DNA of 15,735 nt from Methanocalculaceae archaeon (lineage in GTDB: Archaea > Halobacteriota > Methanomicrobia > Methanomicrobiales > Methanocorpusculaceae), in NCBI GenBank assembly GCA_031255895.1, contig JAIRRQ010000079.1, positions 1 to 15,735 of the forward strand, given 5' to 3'. Made by a program: the position numbers and the translations under genes. The notes under the pieces are model-generated. The model did no database searches. It had not been told where the DNA came from and was given only the letters and a program-made list of their open reading frames with translations. Positions 5,150 to 12,971 of the stretch are shown here, piece after piece; position 1 is the first letter of the stretch; every line of letters begins with the position of its first letter.

Positions 5150-6157
5150 ATGAGAACTGTGAGACCGCGTGCTGGTTCCCTCGCATATTATCCTCGCAAG
5201 AGGGCCAAGAGTATTGTACCAAAATATCAATCTTGGCCAGAACATATCGGGGAACAGCCTACGCTTCAGGGATTTGCAGGTTACAAGGCCGGCATGACCC
5301 ATGTCATTATGATTGATGATCACAAAAAAAGCCCGACAGAAGGCAAGGAGATTATGGTTCCGGTGACCGTTGTTGAGATCCCGGCAATGAAAGTTGCCGC
5401 AATTCGCGTCTATGTCAAAGACACCTATGGTAAGCATCCACTTACTGAAGTTTGGCATGATGATATTGTTGCACTTTCCGGCAGGATCACCACGGCCAAA
5501 ACACATAATGCCACGGCTGCAATCGAGAAGATCAATGCAGCAATAGCAGATGTTGTCGAAGTTATGGTTTTGATGTACACCCAACCTGACACACTTACTG
5601 GTGTTCCAAAGAAAGTCCCTGATTTAATGGAAATCCGTGTTGCTGGTGGTAGTGCCAAGGAACGCTTTGACTATGCTCTCTCTCTTCTTGGTACTGGCGT
5701 CAAGATGAATTCCATCCTTTTCGATGGTCAATTCGCTGATATCACTGGAATTACCAAAGGAAAGGGATTCCAAGGTGCTGTCAAGAGATTCGGCATCACC
5801 CTTAGAAAGAGAAAGCACGCAAGAACCAAAAAGACCCGTCACATTGGTACTCTTGGTCCGTGGACTCCGCATCACGTTCGCTGGCAGGTTCCAATGCCAG
5901 GGCAGATGGGTTTCCAGCAACGTACGGAGTTCAACAAAAGAATCATTAAATTCGGTGATAATCCAGATGAGATCAATCCGGCTGGAGGATTCCTTCACTA
6001 TGGTCTTGTCCGTGGTGATTACGTCCTGATTAAGGGTTCTATTCCTGGTCCGGCAAAACGCCTAATTCGCATCCGTCCCGCAACCCGTATGGGTGAACAG
6101 AAAACCATCCAGGCTCCTGTTGTTGAATTTGTGAGTCTCCAGAGTAAACAGGGGTGA
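5150..6157 (+). CDS. rpl3: Ribosomal protein uL3 (L3)
   Basis: uL3 binds 23S rRNA early in large-subunit assembly, and its long internal loop reaches towards the peptidyl transferase centre. The 335-residue length matches archaeal/eukaryotic-type L3, which is much longer than the bacterial form of about 210. The N-terminus contains [15 protein letters not shown] (7-21). The core has [19 protein letters not shown] (198-216), and the tryptophan finger region [19 protein letters not shown] spans 236-254. It is the first gene of the operon. The ribosome binding site is weak: only GGACTGAT, ending six bases before the ATG, resembles GGAGGTGAT. The start fits the expected archaeal N-terminus. rpl4 begins 9 bases after its stop codon. 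Confidence 0.97.
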   Translation: MRTVRPRAGSLAYYPRKRAKSIVPKYQSWPEHIGEQPTLQGFAGYKAGMTHVIMIDDHKKSPTEGKEIMVPVTVVEIPAMKVAAIRVYVKDTYGKHPLTEVWHDDIVALSGRITTAKTHNATAAIEKINAAIADVVEVMVLMYTQPDTLTGVPKKVPDLMEIRVAGGSAKERFDYALSLLGTGVKMNSILFDGQFADITGITKGKGFQGAVKRFGITLRKRKHARTKKTRHIGTLGPWTPHHVRWQVPMPGQMGFQQRTEFNKRIIKFGDNPDEINPAGGFLHYGLVRGDYVLIKGSIPGPAKRLIRIRPATRMGEQKTIQAPVVEFVSLQSKQG

Positions 6158-6166
6158 ATTTGACCG

Positions 6167-6913
6167 ATGAAAGTAAATGTAAAGGCAATCAACGGTTCTG
6201 CTCTTCACGAGATCGAGCTCCCGGCAGTTTTCAATGAAGAATTTCGTCCTGACCTCATTAAGAGGGCAGTTCTCGCCTACCAGAGCGAACAGTATCAGCC
6301 GTACGGTGCGAATCCCTATGCTGGTATGAGAACTTCTGCAGAGGGTTGGGGTTCTAAACGCGGCGAATCCAAAATTCCGCGTATCAAGAATGGATCCCGC
6401 GGTGCAAAAGTCCCACAGACCAAGGGGGGCCATCCAGCACACGCGCCTAAAGTCCTGAAGATCCTTGTTGAAAAAATCAATAAGAAAGAGAAAGCAAGGG
6501 CAATCCGTTCTGCAATTGCTGCAACTGTCAACACCGAACTTGTTATCACTCGTGGTCATAAATTCGAGGGTGATGCAGCAATTGTTGTTGAGGACACATT
6601 CGAAAAACTCACAAAGACCGCTGAGGTCAAGAAGACACTGATTGCTCTCGGTCTAGGAGCGGACCTTGAACGTGCGAAAAATTCCCGTACAATCCGCGCA
6701 GGTCGCGGTAAAACACGCGGACGCAAGTACAAACAGGCAAAATCAGTCTTAATTGTCACTGCAGTTCCTGGGTTCACTGCGGGTACAAATCTTGCAGGTG
6801 TCGACGTCATGCCCGTTACTTCTCTGAACGCAAATGTTCTGGCACCTGGCACTCACGCGGGCCGACTTACTGTTTGGACCGAAACTGCTGTCAAGAAACT
6901 TGAGGGGGTGTAA
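6167..6913 (+). CDS. rpl4: Ribosomal protein uL4 (L4)
   Basis: uL4 binds 23S rRNA, and its extended loop lines the nascent peptide exit tunnel. The 248-residue archaeal form starts MKVNVKAINGSALHEIELPA. The tunnel loop is recognisable at about residues 45-95, with PYAGMRTSAEGWGSKRG followed by IPRIKNGSRGAKVPQTKGG. The basic segment RTIRAGRGKTRGRKYKQAKS follows at about 170-190. The ribosome binding site GGGGTGA (6151-6157) coincides with the end of rpl3, 9 bases before the ATG, so translation is likely coupled. In bacteria uL4 represses its own operon; nothing here shows whether that holds in this archaeon. Confidence 0.97.
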   Translation: MKVNVKAINGSALHEIELPAVFNEEFRPDLIKRAVLAYQSEQYQPYGANPYAGMRTSAEGWGSKRGESKIPRIKNGSRGAKVPQTKGGHPAHAPKVLKILVEKINKKEKARAIRSAIAATVNTELVITRGHKFEGDAAIVVEDTFEKLTKTAEVKKTLIALGLGADLERAKNSRTIRAGRGKTRGRKYKQAKSVLIVTAVPGFTAGTNLAGVDVMPVTSLNANVLAPGTHAGRLTVWTETAVKKLEGV

Positions 6914-6916
6914 ACA

Positions 6917-7165
6917 TTGTCACTTGCATACCCGCTTGTAACAGAAAAGGCAATGGTTCTCCTGGAAAATGTAAATCAACTCTCCTTCATCGTAAGAAAG
7001 GACGCAACCAAAGCATCTATCAAGGCAGCCATGGAAAGAAGTTTCGACAAAAAGGTTGCATCCATCAGCACCATGATGACTACCAAGGGAACCAAGAAGG
7101 CAATCATCACCTTCGAAGAAAAAAACACTGCTGAAGAGATTCTATCTCAGCTGGGAATAGTGTAA
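6917..7165 (+). CDS. rpl23: Ribosomal protein uL23 (L23), TTG start
   Basis: uL23 lies at the exit of the peptide tunnel and forms part of the docking site for the signal recognition particle and the Sec translocon. The 82-residue protein begins MSLAYPLVTEKAMVLLE. The conserved 'P.vTEKa' motif is at the start and NQLSFIVRKDATKASIKAAM is at about 20-39, typical of the archaeal family in length and order. The start codon is TTG, three bases after the rpl4 stop, preceded by GAGGGGGTG. No ATG lies near the expected N-terminus, so the TTG start is well supported. It may lower initiation compared with its neighbours. Confidence 0.96.
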   Translation: MSLAYPLVTEKAMVLLENVNQLSFIVRKDATKASIKAAMERSFDKKVASISTMMTTKGTKKAIITFEEKNTAEEILSQLGIV

Positions 7166-7176
7166 GGTGAGTCAAC

Positions 7177-7887
7177 ATGGGACACAGAATCAGTACACAA
7201 GCACGTGGAAAGGGAGGTTCAACCTACCGCTCTCCATCACACAAGTATAAGGCAGAACTGAAACACTTCGGTTCTTTTGCTGAAACAGTCATCGCAACAG
7301 TTGTTGACATTGAGCACGATCCGGCACGTCATACTCCGATTGCAATAGTAAAAATCAACGGAAAGAAAGAATACGCCCTCATTACTGAGGGGGTTGGCGT
7401 TGGTAAAGAAATTGCATGGGGGCCTGAGGCAAAGATCGAAAACGGTAATACCCTCCCGCTTGCAGCAATTCCAACTGGCGTGACTGTCTGTAATATCGAG
7501 GCACGACCTGGAGATGGTGGGAAATTTGTTCGTGCAAGTGGTGTTCAGGCCGTTGTCATTGGGAAATCCGATGGTAAAGTTGGCGTTCGCATGCCATCCG
7601 GTAAACCAAAGTGGTTCCACGAACAGTGTCTTGCAACTGTCGGTCTTGTGGCAGGTGGAGGACGCGGAGACAAACCTATTCTGAAGGCTGGTAAACAGTA
7701 TCACAAAATGAAGACTTCGGCGACCCGTTGGCCGCGCGTTCGCGGTGTCGCTATGAACGTTATCGATCACCCATTTGGCGGTGGTGGACATCAACATCCT
7801 GGTAAACCAAAAACTGTTGCACGCGGTACTCCTGCCGGCAAAAAAGTAGGACACGTCGCAGCACGGAGAACTGGATGTAGGAGGTGA
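7177..7887 (+). CDS. rpl2: Ribosomal protein uL2 (L2)
   Basis: uL2 is a core 23S rRNA-binding protein needed for subunit association and for the structure of the peptidyl transferase centre. The 236-residue protein starts MGHRISTQARGKGGSTYRSP. It has an OB-fold/SH3-like body (about 40-190) and a C-terminal segment with the conserved histidine-glycine region HPFGGGGHQHPGKP (198-211) and the basic tail HVAARRTGCRR. The lengths and motifs are archaeal/eukaryotic-type. The ribosome binding site AAGGTGA (7164-7170) overlaps the rpl23 stop. Its last two arginine codons and stop form part of the GGAGGTGA site used by rps19. Confidence 0.97.
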   Translation: MGHRISTQARGKGGSTYRSPSHKYKAELKHFGSFAETVIATVVDIEHDPARHTPIAIVKINGKKEYALITEGVGVGKEIAWGPEAKIENGNTLPLAAIPTGVTVCNIEARPGDGGKFVRASGVQAVVIGKSDGKVGVRMPSGKPKWFHEQCLATVGLVAGGGRGDKPILKAGKQYHKMKTSATRWPRVRGVAMNVIDHPFGGGGHQHPGKPKTVARGTPAGKKVGHVAARRTGCRR

Positions 7888-7893
7888 ACGTAA

Positions 7894-8304
7894 ATGGCAA
7901 AAAAAACTACTAAGAGGATGCCAAAGCGGCGAGAGGAGTATACCTATCATGGTTACAATATCGAGCAGCTTAAAGCCATGTCCATGGAAGAACTTCTTCC
8001 GATTATGCCATCCACAGCTCGCCGTAAGGTTCTCCGTGGATTTACTCGCTCTGAAGAAAATGTTCGCGCGAAAATCGCAGCGAATGGTGTGGTCAGAACC
8101 CACATCCGCTCGATGATCGTCCTTCCTGAAATGATAGGCAAGAATGTTGCCATCTATTCCGGTAAAGAGTTCGTGAATGTTGAAATCCCGGTTGAGGGCA
8201 TATTCCATTACTTTGGTGAATTCGCCCTTACCCGCAAGAGGGTCAGCCACGGTAGCGCTGGTATTGGTGCTACCCGGTCGAGTAAGTACGTCCCGCTGAA
8301 GTGA
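7894..8304 (+). CDS. rps19: Ribosomal protein uS19 (S19)
   Basis: uS19 sits in the head of the small subunit with S13 and contacts 16S rRNA near the tRNA sites. The 136-residue protein has the archaeal N-terminal extension, with YTYHGYNIEQLKAMSMEEL at about 16-34. The conserved core THIRSMIVLPEMIGKNVAIY is at about 69-88, and the C-terminus GEFALTRKRVSHGSAGIGAT leads into RSSKYVPLK. The ribosome binding site GGAGGTGA (7880-7887) is one of the strongest in the operon, 6 bases before the ATG. Confidence 0.97.
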   Translation: MAKKTTKRMPKRREEYTYHGYNIEQLKAMSMEELLPIMPSTARRKVLRGFTRSEENVRAKIAANGVVRTHIRSMIVLPEMIGKNVAIYSGKEFVNVEIPVEGIFHYFGEFALTRKRVSHGSAGIGATRSSKYVPLK

Positions 8305-8309
8305 TTATT

Positions 8310-8783
8310 ATGGCAAGAACAGAATACAGTAACAAACTTACCGGCGATAATATCTCTCGCGCGAAGGCTAACGAGCTTGGATGTTCTCCGAAGCACGCAG
8401 TGGAAATTGCCCATCTTATTCACAATATGATGGCAGACGATGCGGTTGCATACCTTGAACAAGTTGTCGATCTGAAAAGAGCGGTACCGTTCCATCGCTA
8501 TACAAGAAATGTCGGTCATCAGAAGAGTTTAAACGGAAAAACTTTTGGCACTGCAGCTGGTAGATATCCGATCAAAGCGGCTGCAGAGTACATTCGGTTG
8601 ATTCGCTCTGCACAGAAGAATGCTGAGTATGCCGGTCTCGCTCCGGAAAAGATGGTCATCATTCATGTCGCAGCAAACAAAGGCCGCTGCATGAAGGCAA
8701 TTTTTCCCCGTGCAATGGGTAAAGCAACCCCAAAACACAGAGATACCGTGAACATTGAGTTAATCCTTCGTGAGGTGCAGTAA
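8310..8783 (+). CDS. rpl22: Ribosomal protein uL22 (L22)
   Basis: uL22 binds 23S rRNA, and its beta-hairpin lines the exit tunnel next to uL4. The 157-residue protein starts MARTEYSNKLTGDNISRAKA. Conserved parts include CSPKHAVEIAHLIHNM (27-42), RAVPFHRYTRNVGHQ (about 58-72), GRYPIKAAAEYIRLI (about 83-97) and the C-terminal HRDTVNIELILREVQ. The tunnel hairpin corresponds to the NKGRCMKAIFPRAMGKATPKH region. An in-frame GTG at 8301 would add three residues (MII) and overlap the rps19 stop. The ATG at 8310 gives the normal family N-terminus and is preferred. No strong ribosome binding site is seen, so coupling to rps19 is likely. Confidence 0.96.
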   Translation: MARTEYSNKLTGDNISRAKANELGCSPKHAVEIAHLIHNMMADDAVAYLEQVVDLKRAVPFHRYTRNVGHQKSLNGKTFGTAAGRYPIKAAAEYIRLIRSAQKNAEYAGLAPEKMVIIHVAANKGRCMKAIFPRAMGKATPKHRDTVNIELILREVQ

Positions 8784-8785
8784 GT

Positions 8786-9487
8786 ATGACTATCGAGAAA
8801 AAGTTTGTTGCCGACGGCGTTCGAAAGGTCCGCGTTGAACAGTACCTCAACAAGGAACTCAAACGTGCAGGATATGGTGGGATGGACATTGTCCGCACTC
8901 CGATTGGGACACAGGTAACTATTTTTGCGGAAAAACCAGGTATCGTTATCGGAAAGGGAGGCAGATTGGTTCGCCAGATCACAGCTGACCTGACTTCAGT
9001 GTATGGTATCGACTCTCCGCAGGTTGAAGTTCAACAGGTTGCGAATCCGAACTTGAACGCCCAGATTATGGCAGAACGCCTAGCAAATGCACTTGAGCGT
9101 GGATGGTACTTCCGTAAGGCAGGTTCTTCTGTTATTCACCGTGTTATGGACTCAGGGGCACTTGGTTGCGAAGTTATCATCGCAGGTAAGTTGACCGGTG
9201 CTCGTGCACGTGTACAGAAATTTGTTGAAGGCTACATCAAACATTCCGGTGAGCCAGCCGAGTCCATTGTCGAGACTGGGTATGCAACCGCTGTCAAAAA
9301 ACTAGGTATCATTGGTGTTCAGGTGAAAATTGTCCCTCCGGGAGCAATTCTTCCGGATCATTTTGAAATACGTCAGGATGCAAATCCGGTCCCGGCACAG
9401 ACTGTTGAGACAGATACGTTCGAAGAATTCAACACAAAACTCGCAAACGAGCCGAAATTCGAATCTGATTTTAACGATGGGGCTTGA
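8786..9487 (+). CDS. rps3: Ribosomal protein uS3 (S3)
   Basis: uS3 lies in the small-subunit head at the mRNA entrance and takes part in mRNA unwinding. The 233-residue protein has an N-terminal type II KH domain with the signature GIVIGKGGRLVRQI (52-65), including the GKGG loop at 56-59. The C-terminal S3 domain includes RVMDSGALGCEVIIAGKLTG followed by RARVQKFVEGYIKHSG. The tail (about 205-233) is acidic, with many Glu and Asp, as in other archaea. The ribosome binding site GAGGTG (8772-8777) is 8 bases before the ATG, inside the end of rpl22. The stop lies just before the rpl29 ATG. Confidence 0.97.
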   Translation: MTIEKKFVADGVRKVRVEQYLNKELKRAGYGGMDIVRTPIGTQVTIFAEKPGIVIGKGGRLVRQITADLTSVYGIDSPQVEVQQVANPNLNAQIMAERLANALERGWYFRKAGSSVIHRVMDSGALGCEVIIAGKLTGARARVQKFVEGYIKHSGEPAESIVETGYATAVKKLGIIGVQVKIVPPGAILPDHFEIRQDANPVPAQTVETDTFEEFNTKLANEPKFESDFNDGA

Positions 9488-9492
9488 ATATC

Positions 9493-9693
9493 ATGGCAAT
9501 TTTCAGGGCAAAGGAAATCGCTCAGTTCTCTGATGTTGAACTTGTGGAAAACGAACAAAAACTCAGAAATGAGTTAATTCAGCAGTATGGAAAGGTCAGT
9601 GCAGGTGGTGCCCCGGAAAGTCCCGGAAAGATCCGGGAAATTCGTAGAACTATCGCGCGTATTATGACTGAAAAAACTAAACGTCAGGCATAA
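9493..9693 (+). CDS. rpl29: Ribosomal protein uL29 (L29)
   Basis: uL29 is a small helical large-subunit protein near the tunnel exit, next to uL23. The 66-residue protein begins MAIFRAKEIAQFSDVELVEN. It shows the expected two long helices with ELVENEQKLRNELIQQYGKV and the C-terminal KIREIRRTIARIMTEKTKRQ. An in-frame TTG at 9484 would add three residues and overlap the rps3 stop; the ATG at 9493 is the usual family start. The stop codon overlaps the following gene as TAATG. Confidence 0.95.
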   Translation: MAIFRAKEIAQFSDVELVENEQKLRNELIQQYGKVSAGGAPESPGKIREIRRTIARIMTEKTKRQA

Positions 9694-9974
9694 TGAGTTG
9701 TCTTATGATCACGCCACAATCAATCCTACAACATGAGTTAATTGGATTATATGCAGTTGTGGTGCGGTCTCGCAATAAAACGCAGGAGGGAATGTGTGGT
9801 TTTATCATCGATGAAACCAAAAACACTCTTTCCCTTCGATCAGGTGGTGTGATTAAGTGCTTGGAGAAACAATATATGTTGCTCCGGGTGACCCTCCCGG
9901 ATAGTGTTGATGTTGTAATAGATTGTTCAAGCTTGTCTGTTTATCCAGCACGACGTATTAAAACGAGGGCATAA
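9693..9974 (+). CDS. rnp1: RNase P protein component 1 (Rpp29/Pop4)
   Basis: This is the archaeal homologue of eukaryotic Rpp29/Pop4. With Rpp21 it binds the specificity domain of RNase P RNA and helps in tRNA 5' maturation. The 93-residue protein contains ITPQSILQHELIGLYAVVVR (6-25), the segment GMCGFIIDETKNTLSLRSGG (about 33-52) and a C-terminal strand ending YPARRIKTRA, which fit the Sm-like barrel of this family. Its place between L29 and S17 is standard in Euryarchaeota. The ATG at 9693 overlaps the rpl29 stop as TAATG. The ATG at 9705 (starting MITPQS) also fits the family N-terminus and cannot be excluded. A longer than usual gap to rps17 follows. Confidence 0.94.
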   Translation: MSCLMITPQSILQHELIGLYAVVVRSRNKTQEGMCGFIIDETKNTLSLRSGGVIKCLEKQYMLLRVTLPDSVDVVIDCSSLSVYPARRIKTRA

Positions 9975-10052
9975 GTCCAGATCAGCGAAACACTCTGCCT
10001 TTCTAAGGATGCACGATGGGGCGAGTTGTTACGCATAAGATGAGGGTTAAAT

Positions 10053-10379
10053 ATGGCAAAAAATATCGGCTTAAATGTTGCAGTACCAGAGAAAGACTGC
10101 GACGATGTAAATTGCCCATTCCACGGCAACTTACCGGTACGCGGCCAGGTGATTACCGGTAAGGTCGTGAGTGAGCGCATGCAGGGGACTGTTGTCGTTG
10201 AGAGGAACTACCTCCACTTCGTCAAGAAATATGACAGGTATGAGAAGCGCAGTTCCAGGATCCACGCACACATGATCCCGTGTCTCGACGCTAGAATTGG
10301 TGACGAGGTTAAGATTGCAGAGTGCAAACCATTGAACAAGACAACCTCTTACGTTGTTGTTGAGGTGACTCGGACATGA
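10053..10379 (+). CDS. rps17: Ribosomal protein uS17 (S17)
   Basis: uS17 is a primary 16S rRNA-binding protein with an OB fold. The 108-residue protein carries the archaeal N-terminal segment with [18 protein letters not shown] (15-32). The conserved core is [20 protein letters not shown] (about 36-55), and [20 protein letters not shown] with [12 protein letters not shown] follows. The start is fixed by an in-frame stop (TGA at 10041-10043) just upstream and by GAGGG about 7 bases before the ATG. Unlike its neighbours it is preceded by a 78-base gap. Its last bases overlap rpl14 as ATGA. Confidence 0.97.
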   Translation: MAKNIGLNVAVPEKDCDDVNCPFHGNLPVRGQVITGKVVSERMQGTVVVERNYLHFVKKYDRYEKRSSRIHAHMIPCLDARIGDEVKIAECKPLNKTTSYVVVEVTRT

Positions 10380-10774
10380 AAGGTTTAACATCCAAGATAC
10401 CTCGCGCACTTCAAACAGGTTCTAAGATGGTTTGCGCAGATAATACTGGTGCCCGTGTTGTCCAGATTGTTTCCGTTTTTGGATATCACGGTGTGAAGAA
10501 TCGGCAGCCAAAGATGGGACTCGGAGATCTCGCGATTGTTTCAGTGAAGAAAGGAACTCCTGATATGAAGAGGAAACTTGTGAAAGCAGTTGTTGTCCGT
10601 CAAAAAAAGGAATTTCGCCGTCCGAATGGTTTACGTGTTTCATTTGAAGAGAATGCAATGATCCTCTTAAATGATAGCGGTGACCCGCGCGGTACTGATA
10701 TCAAAGGGCCAGTTGCACGTGAAGTTGCGGAACGGTTCCCAAAGGTCGGTTCGATGGCAACTATTATTATCTAA
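10376..10774 (+). CDS. rpl14: Ribosomal protein uL14 (L14)
   Basis: uL14 forms an inter-subunit bridge with 16S rRNA and binds near the factor-binding region of the large subunit. The 132-residue archaeal form starts [20 protein letters not shown]. The family core follows: [15 protein letters not shown] (20-34), [20 protein letters not shown] (about 48-67), [20 protein letters not shown] and the closing [20 protein letters not shown]. It overlaps rps17 by four bases and is followed by rpl24 after 10 bases. Confidence 0.97.
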   Translation: MKGLTSKIPRALQTGSKMVCADNTGARVVQIVSVFGYHGVKNRQPKMGLGDLAIVSVKKGTPDMKRKLVKAVVVRQKKEFRRPNGLRVSFEENAMILLNDSGDPRGTDIKGPVAREVAERFPKVGSMATIII

Positions 10775-10784
10775 GGTGAGATAC

Positions 10785-11150
10785 ATGGCACGTATTGCAA
10801 GCATTCAACCGAGAAAGCAGCGAAAATTCCGGTACAACGCACCTATCCACATTCGTGGGACGTTCTTACACGCAACTCTTGCTGTTGATCTCCGTAAGAG
10901 ATACGGCAAGCGCAGTTTTCGTGTTGTCACTGGTGACACCGTAAAGGTTCTCCGTGGGGAATTCGCAGGAACTGAGGCTGTTGTTGACAAAGTCAATGTG
11001 AAAAACGCAAAAATTTTTGTTCACGGTGTTTCAGTGAAGAAGGCAAATGGCGAGGATGTTCCAAGACCGATTGATCCTTCCAAAGTGATGATCATCAAAA
11101 TGAATTTGAAGGATATAAAGCGCGTTGCTCGTCTTGAGGTGAAGGCATAA
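10785..11150 (+). CDS. rpl24: Ribosomal protein uL24 (L24)
   Basis: uL24 is an assembly-initiating large-subunit protein close to the tunnel exit. The 121-residue protein starts MARIASIQPRKQRKFRYNAP and contains a KOW domain around FRVVTGDTVKVLRGEFAGTE (about 44-63). It then has the archaeal C-terminal part VEKVNVK-like (DKVNVKNAKIFVHGVSVKKA) and DPSKVMIIKMNLKD. The frame is open upstream for 38 codons inside rpl14, but the ATG at 10785 has AAGGTGAG four to five bases before it and gives the family's usual N-terminus. The stop overlaps rps4e as TAATG. Confidence 0.96.
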   Translation: MARIASIQPRKQRKFRYNAPIHIRGTFLHATLAVDLRKRYGKRSFRVVTGDTVKVLRGEFAGTEAVVDKVNVKNAKIFVHGVSVKKANGEDVPRPIDPSKVMIIKMNLKDIKRVARLEVKA

Positions 11151-11869
11151 TGACCCGTACAAAGCGTATAACAGCCCCAAATGCGTGGCGGATCGCTCGT
11201 AAAGAAAGTAAATATGTTGTAAGTACGGCTCATGGTCCGCACAATGCATGTGCTCTTCCGATTGGTATCTGGATCCGCGATCACATGCACTTTGCCCAGA
11301 ATATCAAAGAAGTCAAGAAGATCCTTCACGACCGTAATGTTGTTTTGAATGGTAATGTGGTGACAGACGAACACATAGGCATTGATGTGTTTGACATCAT
11401 CAGCTTTCCAAAAATTGCCAAACATTATATGATTTTTGTCGATGCAAAGGGACGCCACACTGAGTATGAGATCTCTGCTGATGCGGCAAAGATCCAGCTG
11501 GTGAAGATCGCAAACAAGATCACTCTTACTGGTGGGAAAACTCAGATCAATCTCACAACCGGTGCTAATTTCATCGGTGACAACAGCTACAAAGGAAAGG
11601 ATTCTCTTGTTATCGGTCTTGTTGACGACAACAGATTCGTTGTTCAGCAGCATTTTTCGTTTGCAATTGGCAACACGGCTGTTGTTATTGGTGGTCAACA
11701 TACGATGAAAACTGGAAAAATCACTGAGATTCTCATCCAACAATCTTCTCTTCCCAATCGTGTCATTCTTGAAGGTGTAAATGGTGAGAAGTTTGAGACC
11801 ATTGAGGACTACGTCTATATGATCGGTACTTCTGAGTCTTTTCTTTCCACCTGGGGTGTTGATGCATGA
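11150..11869 (+). CDS. rps4e: Ribosomal protein eS4 (S4e)
   Basis: eS4 is a small-subunit protein found only in archaea and eukaryotes. The 239-residue protein begins with KRITAPNAWRIARKESKYVV (5-24), then an S4-type RNA-binding domain, ALPIGIWIRDHMHFAQNIKE with VKKILHDRNVVLNGNVVTDE (about 38-80). A middle beta-rich domain and a C-terminal KOW-like part (HFSFAIGNTAVVIGGQHTMK, about 165-185) follow. The length and the order of domains are normal. Both ends overlap neighbours (rpl24 by one base, rpl5 by four bases), indicating tight coupling. Confidence 0.97.
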   Translation: MTRTKRITAPNAWRIARKESKYVVSTAHGPHNACALPIGIWIRDHMHFAQNIKEVKKILHDRNVVLNGNVVTDEHIGIDVFDIISFPKIAKHYMIFVDAKGRHTEYEISADAAKIQLVKIANKITLTGGKTQINLTTGANFIGDNSYKGKDSLVIGLVDDNRFVVQQHFSFAIGNTAVVIGGQHTMKTGKITEILIQQSSLPNRVILEGVNGEKFETIEDYVYMIGTSESFLSTWGVDA

Positions 11870-12381
11870 GTAACATGCAGAAGCCGTTTGTGGCAAAGGT
11901 TGTTGTGCATATGGGTGTTGGTGAGGCGGGTGAGCGACTTGTCAATGCTGAAAACATCATGACAAATCTTACCAAGGGTTCCAAACCGATTCGTTCTTAT
12001 GCAAAGAATACACTTCCGGCTTTTCATGTTCGCCGTGGTCAACCGATCGGCTGCAAGGTCACCCTTCGCGGTGAGAAGGCTATGATTTTCCTCGCAACAG
12101 CATTGAAGACGTATGTTGTGGAAAATGTTCTTCGCGCACGCCAGTTTGATGCTACTGGTAATTTTGGTTTTGGTGTCGAAGAACACACGGACTTTCCGGG
12201 TCAGGCATATGATCCGAAGATTGGTATCTATGGCATGGACATTGTCGTAGTTATTGAGAAGAAAGGTACGAGAACGGCACACAGAAAGATCCAGCAGAAA
12301 AAACTCAACAGTAAATTGCATGTGACCCGTGAGGAATCCATGGCATTTGTGACAGAGATCTTCGGAATTGAGGTGGAGTAA
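11866..12381 (+). CDS. rpl5: Ribosomal protein uL5 (L5)
   Basis: uL5 binds 5S rRNA and contacts the P-site tRNA from the central protuberance. The 171-residue archaeal form shows [20 protein letters not shown] (6-25), the [18 protein letters not shown] segment (about 57-74), [20 protein letters not shown] with [13 protein letters not shown] (about 100-135), and a C-terminal helix ending [11 protein letters not shown]. It starts within the rps4e stop (ATGA). The ribosome binding site for rps14, GAGGTGGAG, lies in its last codons. Confidence 0.97.
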   Translation: MSNMQKPFVAKVVVHMGVGEAGERLVNAENIMTNLTKGSKPIRSYAKNTLPAFHVRRGQPIGCKVTLRGEKAMIFLATALKTYVVENVLRARQFDATGNFGFGVEEHTDFPGQAYDPKIGIYGMDIVVVIEKKGTRTAHRKIQQKKLNSKLHVTREESMAFVTEIFGIEVE

Positions 12382-12382
12382 T

Positions 12383-12553
12383 ATGGCAGCAAAAGACAAT
12401 GATAAGGTTCAGCAGAAAAAGTATGGTCGTGGTGCAAACCAGTGCCAACTTTGCGGACGTAAACAGGGGCTTGTGCGCAGATACAATATCTACTTCTGTC
12501 GTCAGTGTTTTCGTGAGTGGGCACCCACGATGGGCTTTAAGAAGATGAACTAG
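12383..12553 (+). CDS. rps14: Ribosomal protein uS14 (S14), zinc-binding type
   Basis: uS14 lies in the small-subunit head close to uS3 and uS10. The 56-residue protein is the short zinc-ribbon form, with four cysteines at 21, 24, 39 and 42 arranged C-x2-C-x14-C-x2-C. The archaeal C-terminus [14 protein letters not shown] follows. An in-frame TTG at 12368 would add five residues inside rpl5; the ATG at 12383, preceded by GAGGTGGAG, is clearly better. The zinc ligands are all present, so zinc is presumably needed for folding. Confidence 0.96.
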   Translation: MAAKDNDKVQQKKYGRGANQCQLCGRKQGLVRRYNIYFCRQCFREWAPTMGFKKMN

Positions 12554-12565
12554 GAGGTGCGGAGA

Positions 12566-12958
12566 ATGACAAAACTGAATCCGATTGCAGATGCAATGAG
12601 CGCTATCAAAAATGCCGGCGACACTGGCAAACTTGCAGTGATCGTTAAGCCGATCAGCCGCCTTTTTGGTGATATGCTCGAAGTCATGCAAGAATATGGG
12701 TACATCAACGATTTCGAGAAAGTTGAAGACGGTAGAGGTGGTCAGTATATGATTTTCCTTACCGGCAGTATTAATAAGTGTGGTGTCATCACCCCTCGTT
12801 TTTCAGTAAAGGTTGAGGATCTCGAATCATGGGAAACAAGATATCTGCCAGGAAAGGGTTTTGGGATTATTATTCTGACTACTTCCAAGGGTGTTATGTC
12901 CCACGAACAAGCGCGTAGACTTGGTGTCGGTGGCGAATTGTTAGGATACGTCTTCTAA
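12566..12958 (+). CDS. rps8: Ribosomal protein uS8 (S8)
   Basis: uS8 binds the central domain of 16S rRNA (helix 21) and is essential for platform assembly. The 130-residue protein contains LNPIADAMSAIKNAGDTGK (about 4-22), the first-domain segment RLFGDMLEVMQEYGYINDFE (about 33-52), and the C-terminal rRNA-contacting motif GIIILTTSKGVMSHEQARRL leading into GVGGELLGYVF. An in-frame GTG at 12557 lies within the GGAGGTG ribosome binding site (12553-12559), which instead serves the ATG at 12566 with a spacing of 6. Confidence 0.96.
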   Translation: MTKLNPIADAMSAIKNAGDTGKLAVIVKPISRLFGDMLEVMQEYGYINDFEKVEDGRGGQYMIFLTGSINKCGVITPRFSVKVEDLESWETRYLPGKGFGIIILTTSKGVMSHEQARRLGVGGELLGYVF

Positions 12959-12971
12959 GGGGTGGAATATT

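Noticed and set aside
7237..8250. Open frame of 337 codons on the minus strand opposite rpl2 and rps19
   Set aside because: It spans two identified ribosomal genes and their junction, and its product resembles no protein family; long antisense frames arise from the codon bias of ribosomal genes.
10016..10162. 48-codon basic frame starting in the gap before rps17
   Set aside because: Most of it overlaps rps17 in another frame, its start lacks a good ribosome binding site, and the product ([17 protein letters not shown]...) matches nothing known to me.
11021..11896. Open frame of 291 codons on the minus strand opposite rpl24 and rps4e
   Set aside because: It covers two identified genes in antisense, has no ribosome binding site or motif, and is best explained as a shadow frame.
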